51,218 nt of DNA, from assembly GCA_038321235.1 (NCBI GenBank), contig JBBQEU010000007.1, forward strand, positions 1-51,218. The letters are read 5' to 3'. Numbering within the stretch: position 1 is the stretch's first letter; each line of letters starts with the position of its first letter. This DNA comes from Sva-07 sp038321235. Lineage in GTDB: Bacteria > Actinomycetota > Acidimicrobiia > Acidimicrobiales > Ilumatobacteraceae. Under the pieces are notes generated by a model that searched no databases, had not been told where the DNA came from, and saw only the letters and a list, made by a program, of their open reading frames with translations. The position numbers and the translations under genes were made by a program. Shown here piece by piece: positions 24,182 through 31,353 of this stretch.

Positions 24182-25213
24182 GTGTTCGACGCACTCCGCA
24201 CCGAGCGCCTGCTGCTACGTGCACCGAGCCCGTCGGACACCGCCGACCTGCACTCCCGGCGCAACGACGCCGACATCGCCCGCTACCAGGACTGGCTGAC
24301 GCCGTATCCGCTCGATCGAGCCGAGGCGCTCGTGACGGAATCGACAGCGCTCGACGGTCCGACACCGGGGCACTGGTGGATGATCACGATCGCCGACCCC
24401 ACCGACACCACGGTGCTCGGCGACCTGGCGTTGCACCTCACCGCCGACGCCCACACCGCCGAGGTCGGCTACACGCTCAGCCGGACGGCGTGGGGGCACG
24501 GATACGCGACCGAAGCGGTCGGCGCGCTCGTGGCCCACTTGTTCGACACCGTCGGCGTGACGCGCGTCGAGGGCAAATTACACCCGGACAATCTGGCCTC
24601 GGCCATGGTGTTGGAGCGCGTCGGGATGCTGTTCGAGGGTCACACGAAATTGTCGTTCTGGCTCGGTGACGACAACTCGGACGACTGGATCTACGGCATG
24701 ACCCGTGGCGACTGGGAGGCGTGGCGCGATCGTCCCCATCGTCGGCCCTCCAGCGTGCGACTCGTCGAGATCGACGCCGACTCGATGGGCGACGTTCGGC
24801 GCCTCACGACCCACAAATCACAGGAGCGATTCGTCGCCCCGGTCTCGGCGTCGTACGGCGACGCCCTGTTCCCCGAGGTGATCGACGGGGCTCCGGTCGC
24901 TCCCTGGATGCGAGCGATCGAGGCCGACGGCGCACTCGTCGGGTTCGTGATGGTCGCCCTCACCACTGACGTTCATCCCGAGCCGTACCTGTGGCGCCTG
25001 CTGATCGACCGGAGGCATCAGCGGCGCGGCATCGGCACCGCCACACTCGACCTGCTCGTCGAGCAGTGTCGAGCGTGGGGCGACCGCGCCCTCACGGTGT
25101 CGTGGGTTCCGGGCAAGGGTTCACCGGATGCGATGTATCTGCGCTACGGCTTCGAACCGACCGGCACCGTGCTCGACGGTGAGCTCGAGGGTCGGCTCGC
25201 GTTCGAGTCGTAG
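24182..25213 (+). CDS. Tandem GNAT-domain acetyltransferase
   Basis: Two acetyltransferase domains in one 343-residue chain. The first (about 1-180) begins FDALRTERLLLRAPSPSD, like RimJ/RimL-type enzymes, and has the acetyl-CoA loop TAWGHGYATEAVGALV. The second (about 185-343) carries RHQRRGIGTATLDLLVEQC as its pyrophosphate-binding loop and ends DAMYLRYGFEPTGTVLDGE. Both domains keep a plausible CoA loop. The start is uncertain: GTG 24179 and GTG 24182 adjoin, neither with a ribosome binding site, 11-14 bp after dxs on the same strand. Substrates are unknown. The gene could be a fusion of two once separate GNAT genes. Confidence 0.85.
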   Translation: MFDALRTERLLLRAPSPSDTADLHSRRNDADIARYQDWLTPYPLDRAEALVTESTALDGPTPGHWWMITIADPTDTTVLGDLALHLTADAHTAEVGYTLSRTAWGHGYATEAVGALVAHLFDTVGVTRVEGKLHPDNLASAMVLERVGMLFEGHTKLSFWLGDDNSDDWIYGMTRGDWEAWRDRPHRRPSSVRLVEIDADSMGDVRRLTTHKSQERFVAPVSASYGDALFPEVIDGAPVAPWMRAIEADGALVGFVMVALTTDVHPEPYLWRLLIDRRHQRRGIGTATLDLLVEQCRAWGDRALTVSWVPGKGSPDAMYLRYGFEPTGTVLDGELEGRLAFES

Positions 25214-25216
25214 TGT
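25211..25216 (+). promoter_or_regulatory. Putative leaderless -10 element of the enoyl-CoA hydratase gene
   Basis: TAGTGT overlaps the stop codon of the double GNAT gene and lies 6 nt before the GTG at 25223. Confidence 0.45.
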
Positions 25217-25222
25217 GGCCCC

Positions 25223-26053
25223 GTGATCGCCGCCGACCCGTACGCCGCCTACACACATCTTCGCTTCGACCGACCGAGCGATGGCGTGCTGTTGATCACG
25301 CTGGACGATCCCGATCGCCTCAATGCCACCGGGCCCGAAATGCACCTGCAACTGTCGCGAGTGTTCCGCACGATCGACGACGACCCGAGCGTGCGTGCGG
25401 TCGTCGTCACCGGCGCCGGGACGGCATTCTCCGCAGGCGGCGATCTCGACTGGATCGCCGAGCAGGTCGGCGACTACGCCCAGACGATCCGGGTGATGCG
25501 CGAAGCCGGCGACATCGTGCGCACGATGATCGACTGCGACACCCCGATCGTGTCGGCGATCAACGGTGTGGCCGTCGGCGCCGGGCTTGCAGTTGCGTTG
25601 ATGGCCGACGTGAGCATCATCAACGAAGACGCTCGACTGACCGACGGGCACATCCGCCTCGGCGTCGCCGGCGGTGACCACGCCGTGGCGATCTGGCCGT
25701 TGCTGTGCGGCATGGCCAAGGCGAAGTACTACCTGCTGACCGCCGACTTCCTCGACGGACGCGAGGCCGAACGCATCGGGTTGGTGTCGAAGGCAGTCCC
25801 CGCCGGCGACGTGCTGTCGACTGCGATGGGCGTCGCAGAGAAGCTTGCCGCCGGGCCGGTCGATGCCACGCGGATGACCAAGCGCGCCCTCAACCATTGG
25901 CTGCGCCAGGCACTCCCGAATTTCGAAGCATCGCTGGCCTACGAGATGCTCAACTTTCTCGGCCCCGACGCCGCCGAAGGGCTGGCCGCACTGCAGGAGA
26001 AACGACGACCCGACTTCCGAGGTGCTGCGAACGAGGCAGCAGCGACGTCGTGA
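25223..26053 (+). CDS. Enoyl-CoA hydratase/isomerase family protein
   Basis: A crotonase-fold protein of 276 residues. The two oxyanion-hole segments are AFSAGGDLDWIAEQ and INGVAVGAGLAVALMADVS. The region where enoyl-CoA hydratases place a catalytic Glu reads IRLGVAGGDHAVAIWPLLCG, so the second Glu is not conserved and a reaction other than simple hydration is possible. The start is GTG 25223, with TAGTGT 6 nt upstream. The gene ends in a GTGA overlap with the HisN-type phosphatase gene, so the two are translationally coupled, an unexpected pairing. Confidence 0.9.
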   Translation: MIAADPYAAYTHLRFDRPSDGVLLITLDDPDRLNATGPEMHLQLSRVFRTIDDDPSVRAVVVTGAGTAFSAGGDLDWIAEQVGDYAQTIRVMREAGDIVRTMIDCDTPIVSAINGVAVGAGLAVALMADVSIINEDARLTDGHIRLGVAGGDHAVAIWPLLCGMAKAKYYLLTADFLDGREAERIGLVSKAVPAGDVLSTAMGVAEKLAAGPVDATRMTKRALNHWLRQALPNFEASLAYEMLNFLGPDAAEGLAALQEKRRPDFRGAANEAAATS

Positions 26054-26856
26054 AGCACCTCGAGGAATTCGATCTCTCGCACGACCTCGCGCTCGCGCTC
26101 GACGTGGCGGACGCAGTCGACGCCTTCACGTTGCCGCACTTCCGCGAGGCCGACTACACGATCGACTGGAAACGCAACGAGACCGAGGTGACCGAGGTCG
26201 ACCGGCGCGCAGAGACGATGATCGTCGAGCAACTGGTCCGAGAGCGGCCCGCGCACGGAGCGTTCGGCGAGGAGCACGGGCCCGCCGGCGATCACCGGTC
26301 GCCGTGGCGGTGGGTGATCGATCCGATCGACGGCACGTCGGGGTTCGTTCGCGGCATCCCCATCTGGGCCACCTTGATCGCACTCACCCACGTCGAGCGG
26401 GGTGCGGTGATGGGCGTCGTGTCGGCGCCGGCACTCGGCCGTCGCTGGTGGGGCGGGCTCGGACTGGGCGCCACGATGAGCGTGTTCGGCGACGAGCGGC
26501 CGATCGTGGTGTCGACCGTCGACGACCTCGCCGAGGCCCAAGTGAGCATCACCCACTGTCACGGTTGGGACGCACTCGGGCTCACCGACGCATTGGTGCG
26601 TCTCCAGCAGAGCGCCAGACGCTCGCGCGGCGTCGGCGACTTCTGGCAGCACATGCTGGTGGCCGAGGGAGCGATGGACGTCGCGGTCGATGCGGTCGGC
26701 GTGGCGCCCTACGACATCGCTGCGGTGAAGCCGATCGTCGAGGCCGCCGGCGGGCGCCTCACCGACCGCTTCGGCGAGCCGACCCACGAACACGACACGG
26801 CGATCAGCACGAATCGACTGCTCCACGACGTCGTCCTCGCCGAACTCGTCGGCTGA
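26050..26856 (+). CDS. hisN: Inositol monophosphatase-family phosphatase, HisN (histidinol-phosphatase) type
   Basis: A 268-residue Mg-dependent phosphatase of the IMPase fold. GEEHG gives the first metal-binding glutamates, WVIDPIDGTSGFVRGIPIWA is the DPIDGT motif in the form usual for HisN-type histidinol-phosphate phosphatases, and VAPYDIAAVKPIVEAAGG closes the site. The GVVSAPALGRRWWGG stretch is also typical of HisN. The start GTG 26050 overlaps the hydratase stop by 4 nt. If HisN, it makes L-histidinol in histidine synthesis; other his genes are not nearby. A general inositol or sugar phosphatase is the alternative. Downstream are two tandem 46-bp hairpin repeats. Confidence 0.82.
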   Translation: MKHLEEFDLSHDLALALDVADAVDAFTLPHFREADYTIDWKRNETEVTEVDRRAETMIVEQLVRERPAHGAFGEEHGPAGDHRSPWRWVIDPIDGTSGFVRGIPIWATLIALTHVERGAVMGVVSAPALGRRWWGGLGLGATMSVFGDERPIVVSTVDDLAEAQVSITHCHGWDALGLTDALVRLQQSARRSRGVGDFWQHMLVAEGAMDVAVDAVGVAPYDIAAVKPIVEAAGGRLTDRFGEPTHEHDTAISTNRLLHDVVLAELVG

Positions 26857-26870
26857 AGACGTTCACGTTC

Positions 26871-26977
26871 TTGTGTCAGCCCCGATCGGTGATTCACCGC
26901 TGTGGGCTGACACGAACCGACCCCCAGGAACTTGTGTCAGCCCCGATCGGTGAATCCCCGCTGTGGGCTGACACGAA
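26871..26977. repeat. Two tandem 46-bp hairpin repeats
   Basis: Copy 1 (26871-26916) and copy 2 (26932-26977) are 61 bp apart and differ at two positions. Each runs from TTGTGTCAGCCC to GGGCTGACACGAA, a 10-bp inverted repeat (GTGTCAGCCC/GGGCTGACAC). In copy 1 the loop holds a second small palindrome, CGGTGA-T-TCACCG, which copy 2 has lost. They lie in the 164-bp gap between the HisN-type gene and the PLP enzyme gene, both rightward, and could end the first transcript. Confidence 0.9.
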
Positions 26978-27006
26978 TCCGAGCGAAGGTCCCCGAGGGG
27001 ACCCGA

Positions 27007-27012
27007 TACCGT
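27007..27012 (+). promoter_or_regulatory. Putative leaderless -10 element of the PLP enzyme gene
   Basis: TACCGT, 8 nt before the ATG at 27021, directly after the tandem hairpin repeats. Confidence 0.5.
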
Positions 27013-27020
27013 GGCCCGCC

Positions 27021-28223
27021 ATGTCGAGCGAGACGCCATCGCCCCTCGAGACTCCGGCGCGTCCCGAGGTGGCGCCGGAGACCTTGGCGATCACCGCCGG
27101 TCGGGCCGCCAGCGGGGCGTCGCTCGCACCAGCATTGTGGGCGTCGAGCACCTGGGAGTCCGAGAGCCTCGACGACGCCCACCGTCGCGCCACTGCGCTC
27201 CGCCACGACGGCTTCTATTCGCGCTACTCCAATCCCACCGTGCGCTCGTTCGAGCGGGCAATTGCCGAACTCGAAGGCGCCGAGGAGTCGCTGGCGTTCG
27301 CCTCCGGAATGGGCGCAGTCGCGTCCACCGTGTTCGCCCTGTGCTCCACCGGCAGCCACATCGTCGCCCAACGCCAGCTCTACGCCGGCACACTCGCTTT
27401 CTTGCAGGGTCCGTGCCGACGAATGGGCATCGACGTCACGTACGTCGATGTTGCGTCGCCCGGAGCGTTCACCGAAGCGGTCGAGCCCGGACGCACGATG
27501 CTGGTGCTCGCCGAGACGCCGTCGAATCCTCTCTTGGAGTTGGCCGACCTCGACGAGTTGGGCGCGATCAGAGGACCGTTCACCGTCGTCGATTCGACGT
27601 TCGCGACGCCGCTCGGCCAGCAGCCTCTGGCACACGGCGTCGACATCTCGTTGCACTCGGCCACGAAGGGGATAGCCGGCCACAACGACGCAACACTCGG
27701 CGTGATCTCGGGCGACGCAGATCTGCTCGGCGAGATCTGGGCGTATTCGGTGCTGCACGGTGCGACACCGTCGCCGTTCGACGCGTTGAATGCGTTGCGC
27801 GGAATACGCACACTCGGCGTGCGGACGCGCCAGCAGAACGAGACGGCTCGCTCCCTCGCGATCACGTTGGCCGATCACCCCGAGGTCGTCGCCGTGCACT
27901 ACCCCGGGCTCAGCGAGCATCCTCAACACGCCCTCGCCACCAAACAACTGCGGCAGTACGGCACGGTGTTGTCGTTCGAGGTCGCCGACCGCGAGACCGC
28001 TTCGGCCCTGCTCGGTCGACTGCGCATCGCGCGGGTTGCCACGTCGCTCGGTGGGCCCGAGACGATTGTCTGCCATCCGGCAACATCGACCCACACGAGC
28101 CTCACCTCCGATGAGAAACTGGCCACCGGGGTCAACGAGGGCTTGCTTCGTGTCTCGGTCGGCCTCGAGGACGGAGGCGACATCATCGCCGACTTCGAGC
28201 AGGCGCTCGAGACCCCGGCCTGA
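27021..28223 (+). CDS. Cys/Met-metabolism PLP-dependent enzyme (MetB/MetZ/MGL family)
   Basis: A gamma-family PLP enzyme of 400 residues. Tyr121 (RQLYAGTLAF), Asp191 (VVDSTFATP) and Lys216 (HSATKGIAGHND) are the expected PLP residues. YSRYSNPTVRSFERAIAELE and LAETPSNPLLELADL are family segments. Members include cystathionine gamma-synthase, O-acyl-homoserine sulfhydrylase and methionine gamma-lyase; motifs read here do not discriminate. The first 25 residues are a Pro/Glu-rich extension. ATG 27021 has TACCGT 8 nt upstream. It ends 3 bp before the convergent TIGR03083 gene. Confidence 0.9.
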   Translation: MSSETPSPLETPARPEVAPETLAITAGRAASGASLAPALWASSTWESESLDDAHRRATALRHDGFYSRYSNPTVRSFERAIAELEGAEESLAFASGMGAVASTVFALCSTGSHIVAQRQLYAGTLAFLQGPCRRMGIDVTYVDVASPGAFTEAVEPGRTMLVLAETPSNPLLELADLDELGAIRGPFTVVDSTFATPLGQQPLAHGVDISLHSATKGIAGHNDATLGVISGDADLLGEIWAYSVLHGATPSPFDALNALRGIRTLGVRTRQQNETARSLAITLADHPEVVAVHYPGLSEHPQHALATKQLRQYGTVLSFEVADRETASALLGRLRIARVATSLGGPETIVCHPATSTHTSLTSDEKLATGVNEGLLRVSVGLEDGGDIIADFEQALETPA

Positions 28224-28226
28224 CGC

Positions 28227-28898
28227 TCACTCGACGATCGGCACGAGCGACGGGCCGAAGGCGAACCAGACGTCGATGACCGCCTCGATGTCGCTGTCCG
28301 CCCCACTCCAGTCGTAGGCACGAACCTGATGTCGACTGCGACGTCCGAGCCGCGAACGGAACAACTCGAACGTGGTGGCACCCCGCAGCGTCACCGTGGT
28401 GCCGGCGTCGAGGTCGCCGGTCGTGACGGTCGTGCCGTCGGCGAGTTCGATCACGACCCGGCTCGGCGCGGCCAGCGTCGCGAACGACGGGGTGTCGACG
28501 ATCGGGTTGGATCGTGCGCCGGGTCGATCGAGGGCATGGCGGATGTCGTGCTCGTGGCTGTGGCAGTCAATCGGTGGACGACCTTGGCCCACCTGCTCGA
28601 TGAGCTCGGCGAACGCGGGCACCTGCTGACTCCATCGGGTGAGGAGTTCGTCGACGCTGAACACCCCGTTTCGTTCGACCTGCGCTGCGGTCCACGCCTC
28701 ACCGGGGGCACCCTCCATTCGTCCGGACGCGGCGTCATCGGGGATGCCTGACACGTGCGACAAGACATCACGAACCGTCCACACCGGAGCGCACGGGACG
28801 ACGGTCGCCCACGCAGCGTCGTCGAGCGTTCGTGCGAGGTCGATGAACGAATCGACGGCGAACCGGTACTGCTCGGCGATGGCGGGTGGGGTCGACAT
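28227..28898 (-). CDS. TIGR03083 family protein (mycothiol maleylpyruvate isomerase-like, DinB fold)
   Basis: A 223-residue protein of the MDMPI_N/DinB-like four-helix class found in mycothiol-making actinobacteria. Candidate metal ligands are the His in TVRDVLSHVSGIP and those in HSHEHDIRHALDRPGAR, the segment most typical of the family. The C-terminal part (from about 140) is the small SCP2-like domain. Such enzymes are presumed thiol-dependent transferases or isomerases; the substrate is unknown. Start ATG 28898 by the usual MSTPP-type N-terminus; no clear ribosome binding site is seen. It is divergent from the small GNAT gene. Confidence 0.82.
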   Translation of the reverse strand: MSTPPAIAEQYRFAVDSFIDLARTLDDAAWATVVPCAPVWTVRDVLSHVSGIPDDAASGRMEGAPGEAWTAAQVERNGVFSVDELLTRWSQQVPAFAELIEQVGQGRPPIDCHSHEHDIRHALDRPGARSNPIVDTPSFATLAAPSRVVIELADGTTVTTGDLDAGTTVTLRGATTFELFRSRLGRRSRHQVRAYDWSGADSDIEAVIDVWFAFGPSLVPIVE

Positions 28899-28951
28899 CG
28901 TCGCATGCTCCCACACGATTGGATCCGACGGAGATGCGCGACACTTCACCG

Positions 28952-29245
28952 ATGAACACCGATGCAACTCCCGCCCGCTCGGTCACCCGCCACGATGATC
29001 GTGGTCGCTACGAACTCGAGGTGGACGGCGACGTGGTGGCCTTCGCCGAATTCTCACAGCGCGACGACGTGATCACGATCCCGTACATCGAAACCGATGT
29101 CCACCATCGCGGCAACGGGTATTCGTCGCTCTTGATGGACGGCGTGATCGACGACATGCGAGTTCGCGACGTGCACGTCCGTGCGACGTGTGCGGTTGCT
29201 CGTGCTCACATCGCAGCGAAGGCCCCCGAGTTGCTGGCGCGCTGA
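28952..29245 (+). CDS. Small GNAT-family N-acetyltransferase (YjdJ-like)
   Basis: A 97-residue acetyltransferase of the compact COG2388 type. YELEVDGDVVAFAEF and ITIPYIETDVHHRGNGYSSL are the core strands and the short acetyl-CoA loop, and VRATCAVARAHIA replaces the usual CPY-containing end strand. ATG 28952 is chosen because the family is short; an in-frame ATG at 28934 would add six residues. It lies 2 bp before the DUF2277 gene and probably shares its transcript. Confidence 0.78.
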   Translation: MNTDATPARSVTRHDDRGRYELEVDGDVVAFAEFSQRDDVITIPYIETDVHHRGNGYSSLLMDGVIDDMRVRDVHVRATCAVARAHIAAKAPELLAR

Positions 29246-29247
29246 GC

Positions 29248-29511
29248 ATGTGCCGCAACATCACCACACTGCGAGGGTTGGAGCCGACTGCGACAGCTGA
29301 GGAAGTCGAGGCGGGTGCGCGTCAGTACGTCCGAAAGATCAGCGGTGTTCAGAAGACGTCCGCCACCACCGAGGAACCGTTCGAACTCGCCGTGGCCGAG
29401 ATCGCCGCCATCACGACTCGACTCCTCTCCGAACTGCCACCGAGGAAGTCGCCGCCGAAACAAGATCCGCCCCTCCGCCGCCTCGCTGCCCGCGATTCGG
29501 CGTCCCGATAG
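29248..29511 (+). CDS. DUF2277 family protein
   Basis: An 87-residue protein starting MCRNITTLRGLEPTATAEEV and containing YVRKISGVQKTSATTEEPF and AVAEIAAITTRLL. The MCRNI start and VRKISG motif are diagnostic of the uncharacterised DUF2277 family. The conserved Cys2 and Arg3 close to the start are notable. The last 20 residues are a basic tail not typical of the family. It follows the small GNAT gene by 2 bp. Confidence 0.88.
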   Translation: MCRNITTLRGLEPTATAEEVEAGARQYVRKISGVQKTSATTEEPFELAVAEIAAITTRLLSELPPRKSPPKQDPPLRRLAARDSASR

Positions 29512-29535
29512 ACGGCACCGTGTGACGCTCAGGCA

Positions 29536-29558
29536 CGCTGGCGAGGGAAGCGCCAGCG
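29536..29558. terminator. Hairpin between convergent DUF2277 and Nfu-type genes
   Basis: CGCTGGCG (29536-29543) and CGCCAGCG (29551-29558) with a 7-nt loop. The remaining part of the 100-bp gap is purine-rich and shows nothing else. Confidence 0.55.
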
Positions 29559-29611
29559 ACGAGCCAGAAGCGGCGCGAGGAGGAAGCGAAGCGGACGACG
29601 AACCCGCCGAA

Positions 29612-30256
29612 TTACGAATAGAACGGGTTCGAGCCGGTGGAATGGTCGGTGAGGTCGCGGACGCTCAGGACGGCATCGATGGCGTCGACGAGCATCGTCT
29701 GCACGCCGTCGAGCATCGTCTGCTTGCTCATCGAGCAACCGTGGCAGCCGCCGCCCATCGTGAGGTAGGCGGTGCCCTCGCCGTCGTGGCCGACGTAGGT
29801 CACGAAGCCGCCGTGGGCGGCGAGTGCCGGGTTCACCTCGGACGCGACGAGCGCGTCGATCTCGGCAGAGAGCTCGTCGTCGGCGGTGAGTCCCTCGACC
29901 GAAGGCGCCATCGGCCGGTTCGGGTTGCGGATCACGAGGCCCTGGGTGCTGGTGTAGTCGAGCGTGGCGCCGGTGAGTAGCGCGACGTCGTCGCCGGGGA
30001 TGATCACCTTCATGCCGTCGTGCGTGCGGACCTGGTCGGCGAACGCTGCGGTCAGGTATTCCTCGAACGACAGGTCGTAGCGGAAATCCTCACCGGCGTC
30101 GGAAGCAATGGCCAGACGTAGACCGAGCTTGTCGCCGTCGACCTCGTCGTCGCGAAGTTCGCGCAGGTGATCGAGGGCTTCGGGTGTGACCGCGATGATG
30201 GGTTCGCTGGTGCTTGCTTCACCGGTCTCCGCTGCCATGGCTTCGAGGGGACTCAT
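29612..30256 (-). CDS. NfuA-like Fe-S cluster carrier (degenerate A-type domain + NifU C-terminal domain)
   Basis: A 214-residue protein of the NfuA layout. Residues about 20-115 form an A-type (IscA/HesB-like) fold without any of its cluster cysteines, as in E. coli NfuA, where it only helps target recognition. Residues about 130-214 are the NifU-type domain with C171-H-G-C174 in MGGGCHGCSMSKQTM, which bridges a [4Fe-4S] cluster between two subunits. It likely delivers clusters to apo-proteins such as WhiB1 or Rieske-type enzymes. The start is ATG 30256, with TAGCCT 7 nt upstream; ATG 30238 is an alternative. Confidence 0.9.
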   Translation of the reverse strand: MSPLEAMAAETGEASTSEPIIAVTPEALDHLRELRDDEVDGDKLGLRLAIASDAGEDFRYDLSFEEYLTAAFADQVRTHDGMKVIIPGDDVALLTGATLDYTSTQGLVIRNPNRPMAPSVEGLTADDELSAEIDALVASEVNPALAAHGGFVTYVGHDGEGTAYLTMGGGCHGCSMSKQTMLDGVQTMLVDAIDAVLSVRDLTDHSTGSNPFYS

Positions 30257-30263
30257 TCCTTCG

Positions 30264-30351
30264 AGGCTACCGGCGCCTCCTGCGCTGGGGTGCGCTGGGG
30301 TGCGCCGAGGTACCGACGCATCGTCTACGGCGCACCGCGATGACCTACTCT
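30264..30351. promoter_or_regulatory. Divergent leaderless-type promoters (Nfu-type and CDF genes)
   Basis: Minus strand: TAGCCT (30269-30264), 7 nt before ATG 30256. Plus strand: TACTCT (30346-30351), 6 nt before GTG 30358. No other strong signals in the 101-bp gap. Confidence 0.5.
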
Positions 30352-30357
30352 CGTCGA

Positions 30358-31353
30358 GTGACCGACGGCAGCCGCAAGGCAATTCTTGCAGCATTCTTCG
30401 CCAACCTCGGAATTGCGATCAGCAAGTTCATCGGATTCCTCATCACCGGTTCGGCGAGCCTGCTGGCCGAGACGATCCACTCCGTTGCCGACACCGGCAA
30501 CCAGCTGCTGCTCTTGCTCGGAGGGCAGCGCTCCCGCAAGTCGGCGACGCCAGAGCACCCGTTCGGCTACGGACGCGAGCGGTACTTCTGGGCGTTCGCG
30601 GTATCGTTGGTGCTGTTCTCGATGGGCGGCATGTTCGCCCTGTACGAGGGCATCTCGAAGTTCCGTGATCCGCACGAGGTGGAGAGCCTCGGCGTGGCGA
30701 TCGGCATCCTCGTGCTTGCGATCGTGTTGGAGTCGTTCTCGTTGCGTACTGCGGTGAAGGAGTCGAACCACGTGCGCCGACCCGGCACGAGCTGGTGGCG
30801 GTTCATCCGCGGAACGAAGCAGCCCGAACTGCCGGTCGTCCTGCTGGAGGATGTCGGCGCGCTCACCGGTTTGTTCTTTGCGCTGGGTGGTGTGTTGATG
30901 GCCCACTTCACCGACGACGCCCGGTGGGATGCTGTCGGCTCGATCAGCATCGGCGTGCTGTTGATCGTGATTGCGGTGGTGTTGGTGATCGAAATGAAGA
31001 GTCTGTTGATCGGCGAGTCGGCCTCGGCCGACATGCGAGAAGCGATCATCGCTGCGATCGAAGCGAGTGCACACGTCGATCAGTTGATCCACATCCGCAC
31101 CGAGCACATCGGCCCCGACGAAATCCTGGTCGGAGCCAAGGTCGAGTACGCGTCGTCGCTGTCCGCTGACCAACTCGTGGCCGCGATCAACGCCACCGAA
31201 GACGCGATTCGGGCGGCGGTGCCGGCATCCACGGTGATCTATCTCGAGCCCGATCTGAACCGAACCGATCACCCCGATCTGGTGGATGTCGCCGAATCGC
31301 CGAGCAGTGTTCGAGATGTGCCTGGCACATCTCGAACACCGAACGCACGCTGA
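30358..31353 (+). CDS. Cation diffusion facilitator (CDF) transporter
   Basis: A proton-coupled divalent cation exporter of 331 residues. Transmembrane segment 2 carries SLLAETIHSVADTGNQ (His41 and Asp45), segment 5 has VVLLEDVGALTGLFF; these are the metal-site helices. Two to three more helices and a C-terminal cytoplasmic ferredoxin-like domain (about 205-305) follow. I use GTG 30358, which has TACTCT 6 nt upstream; an in-frame ATG at 30340 lies before that hexamer. The last 15 or so residues (from SSVRDVPG) are encoded by a perfect 33-bp palindrome and are unlikely to be ancestral. Its stop TGA overlaps the ATG of the EamA gene by one base. Confidence 0.9.
   Translation: MTDGSRKAILAAFFANLGIAISKFIGFLITGSASLLAETIHSVADTGNQLLLLLGGQRSRKSATPEHPFGYGRERYFWAFAVSLVLFSMGGMFALYEGISKFRDPHEVESLGVAIGILVLAIVLESFSLRTAVKESNHVRRPGTSWWRFIRGTKQPELPVVLLEDVGALTGLFFALGGVLMAHFTDDARWDAVGSISIGVLLIVIAVVLVIEMKSLLIGESASADMREAIIAAIEASAHVDQLIHIRTEHIGPDEILVGAKVEYASSLSADQLVAAINATEDAIRAAVPASTVIYLEPDLNRTDHPDLVDVAESPSSVRDVPGTSRTPNAR
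31307..31339. repeat. 33-bp perfect palindrome in the 3' end of the CDF gene
   Basis: GTGTTCGAGATGTGCC-T-GGCACATCTCGAACAC, centred on 31323, 16+1+16. The core GTGCCTGGCAC fits the GGKGYCWGRCMCC pattern. It encodes the non-conserved tail of the CDF protein and ends 11 bp before its stop codon. Confidence 0.95.

Noticed and set aside
26871..26977. CRISPR array
   Set aside because: Only two units with a 15-bp gap, strong inverted repeats and no cas genes.
29512..29611. Small RNA gene or riboswitch before the Nfu-type gene end
   Set aside because: Only a single 8-bp hairpin is present and the flanking genes converge, so a terminator is enough.
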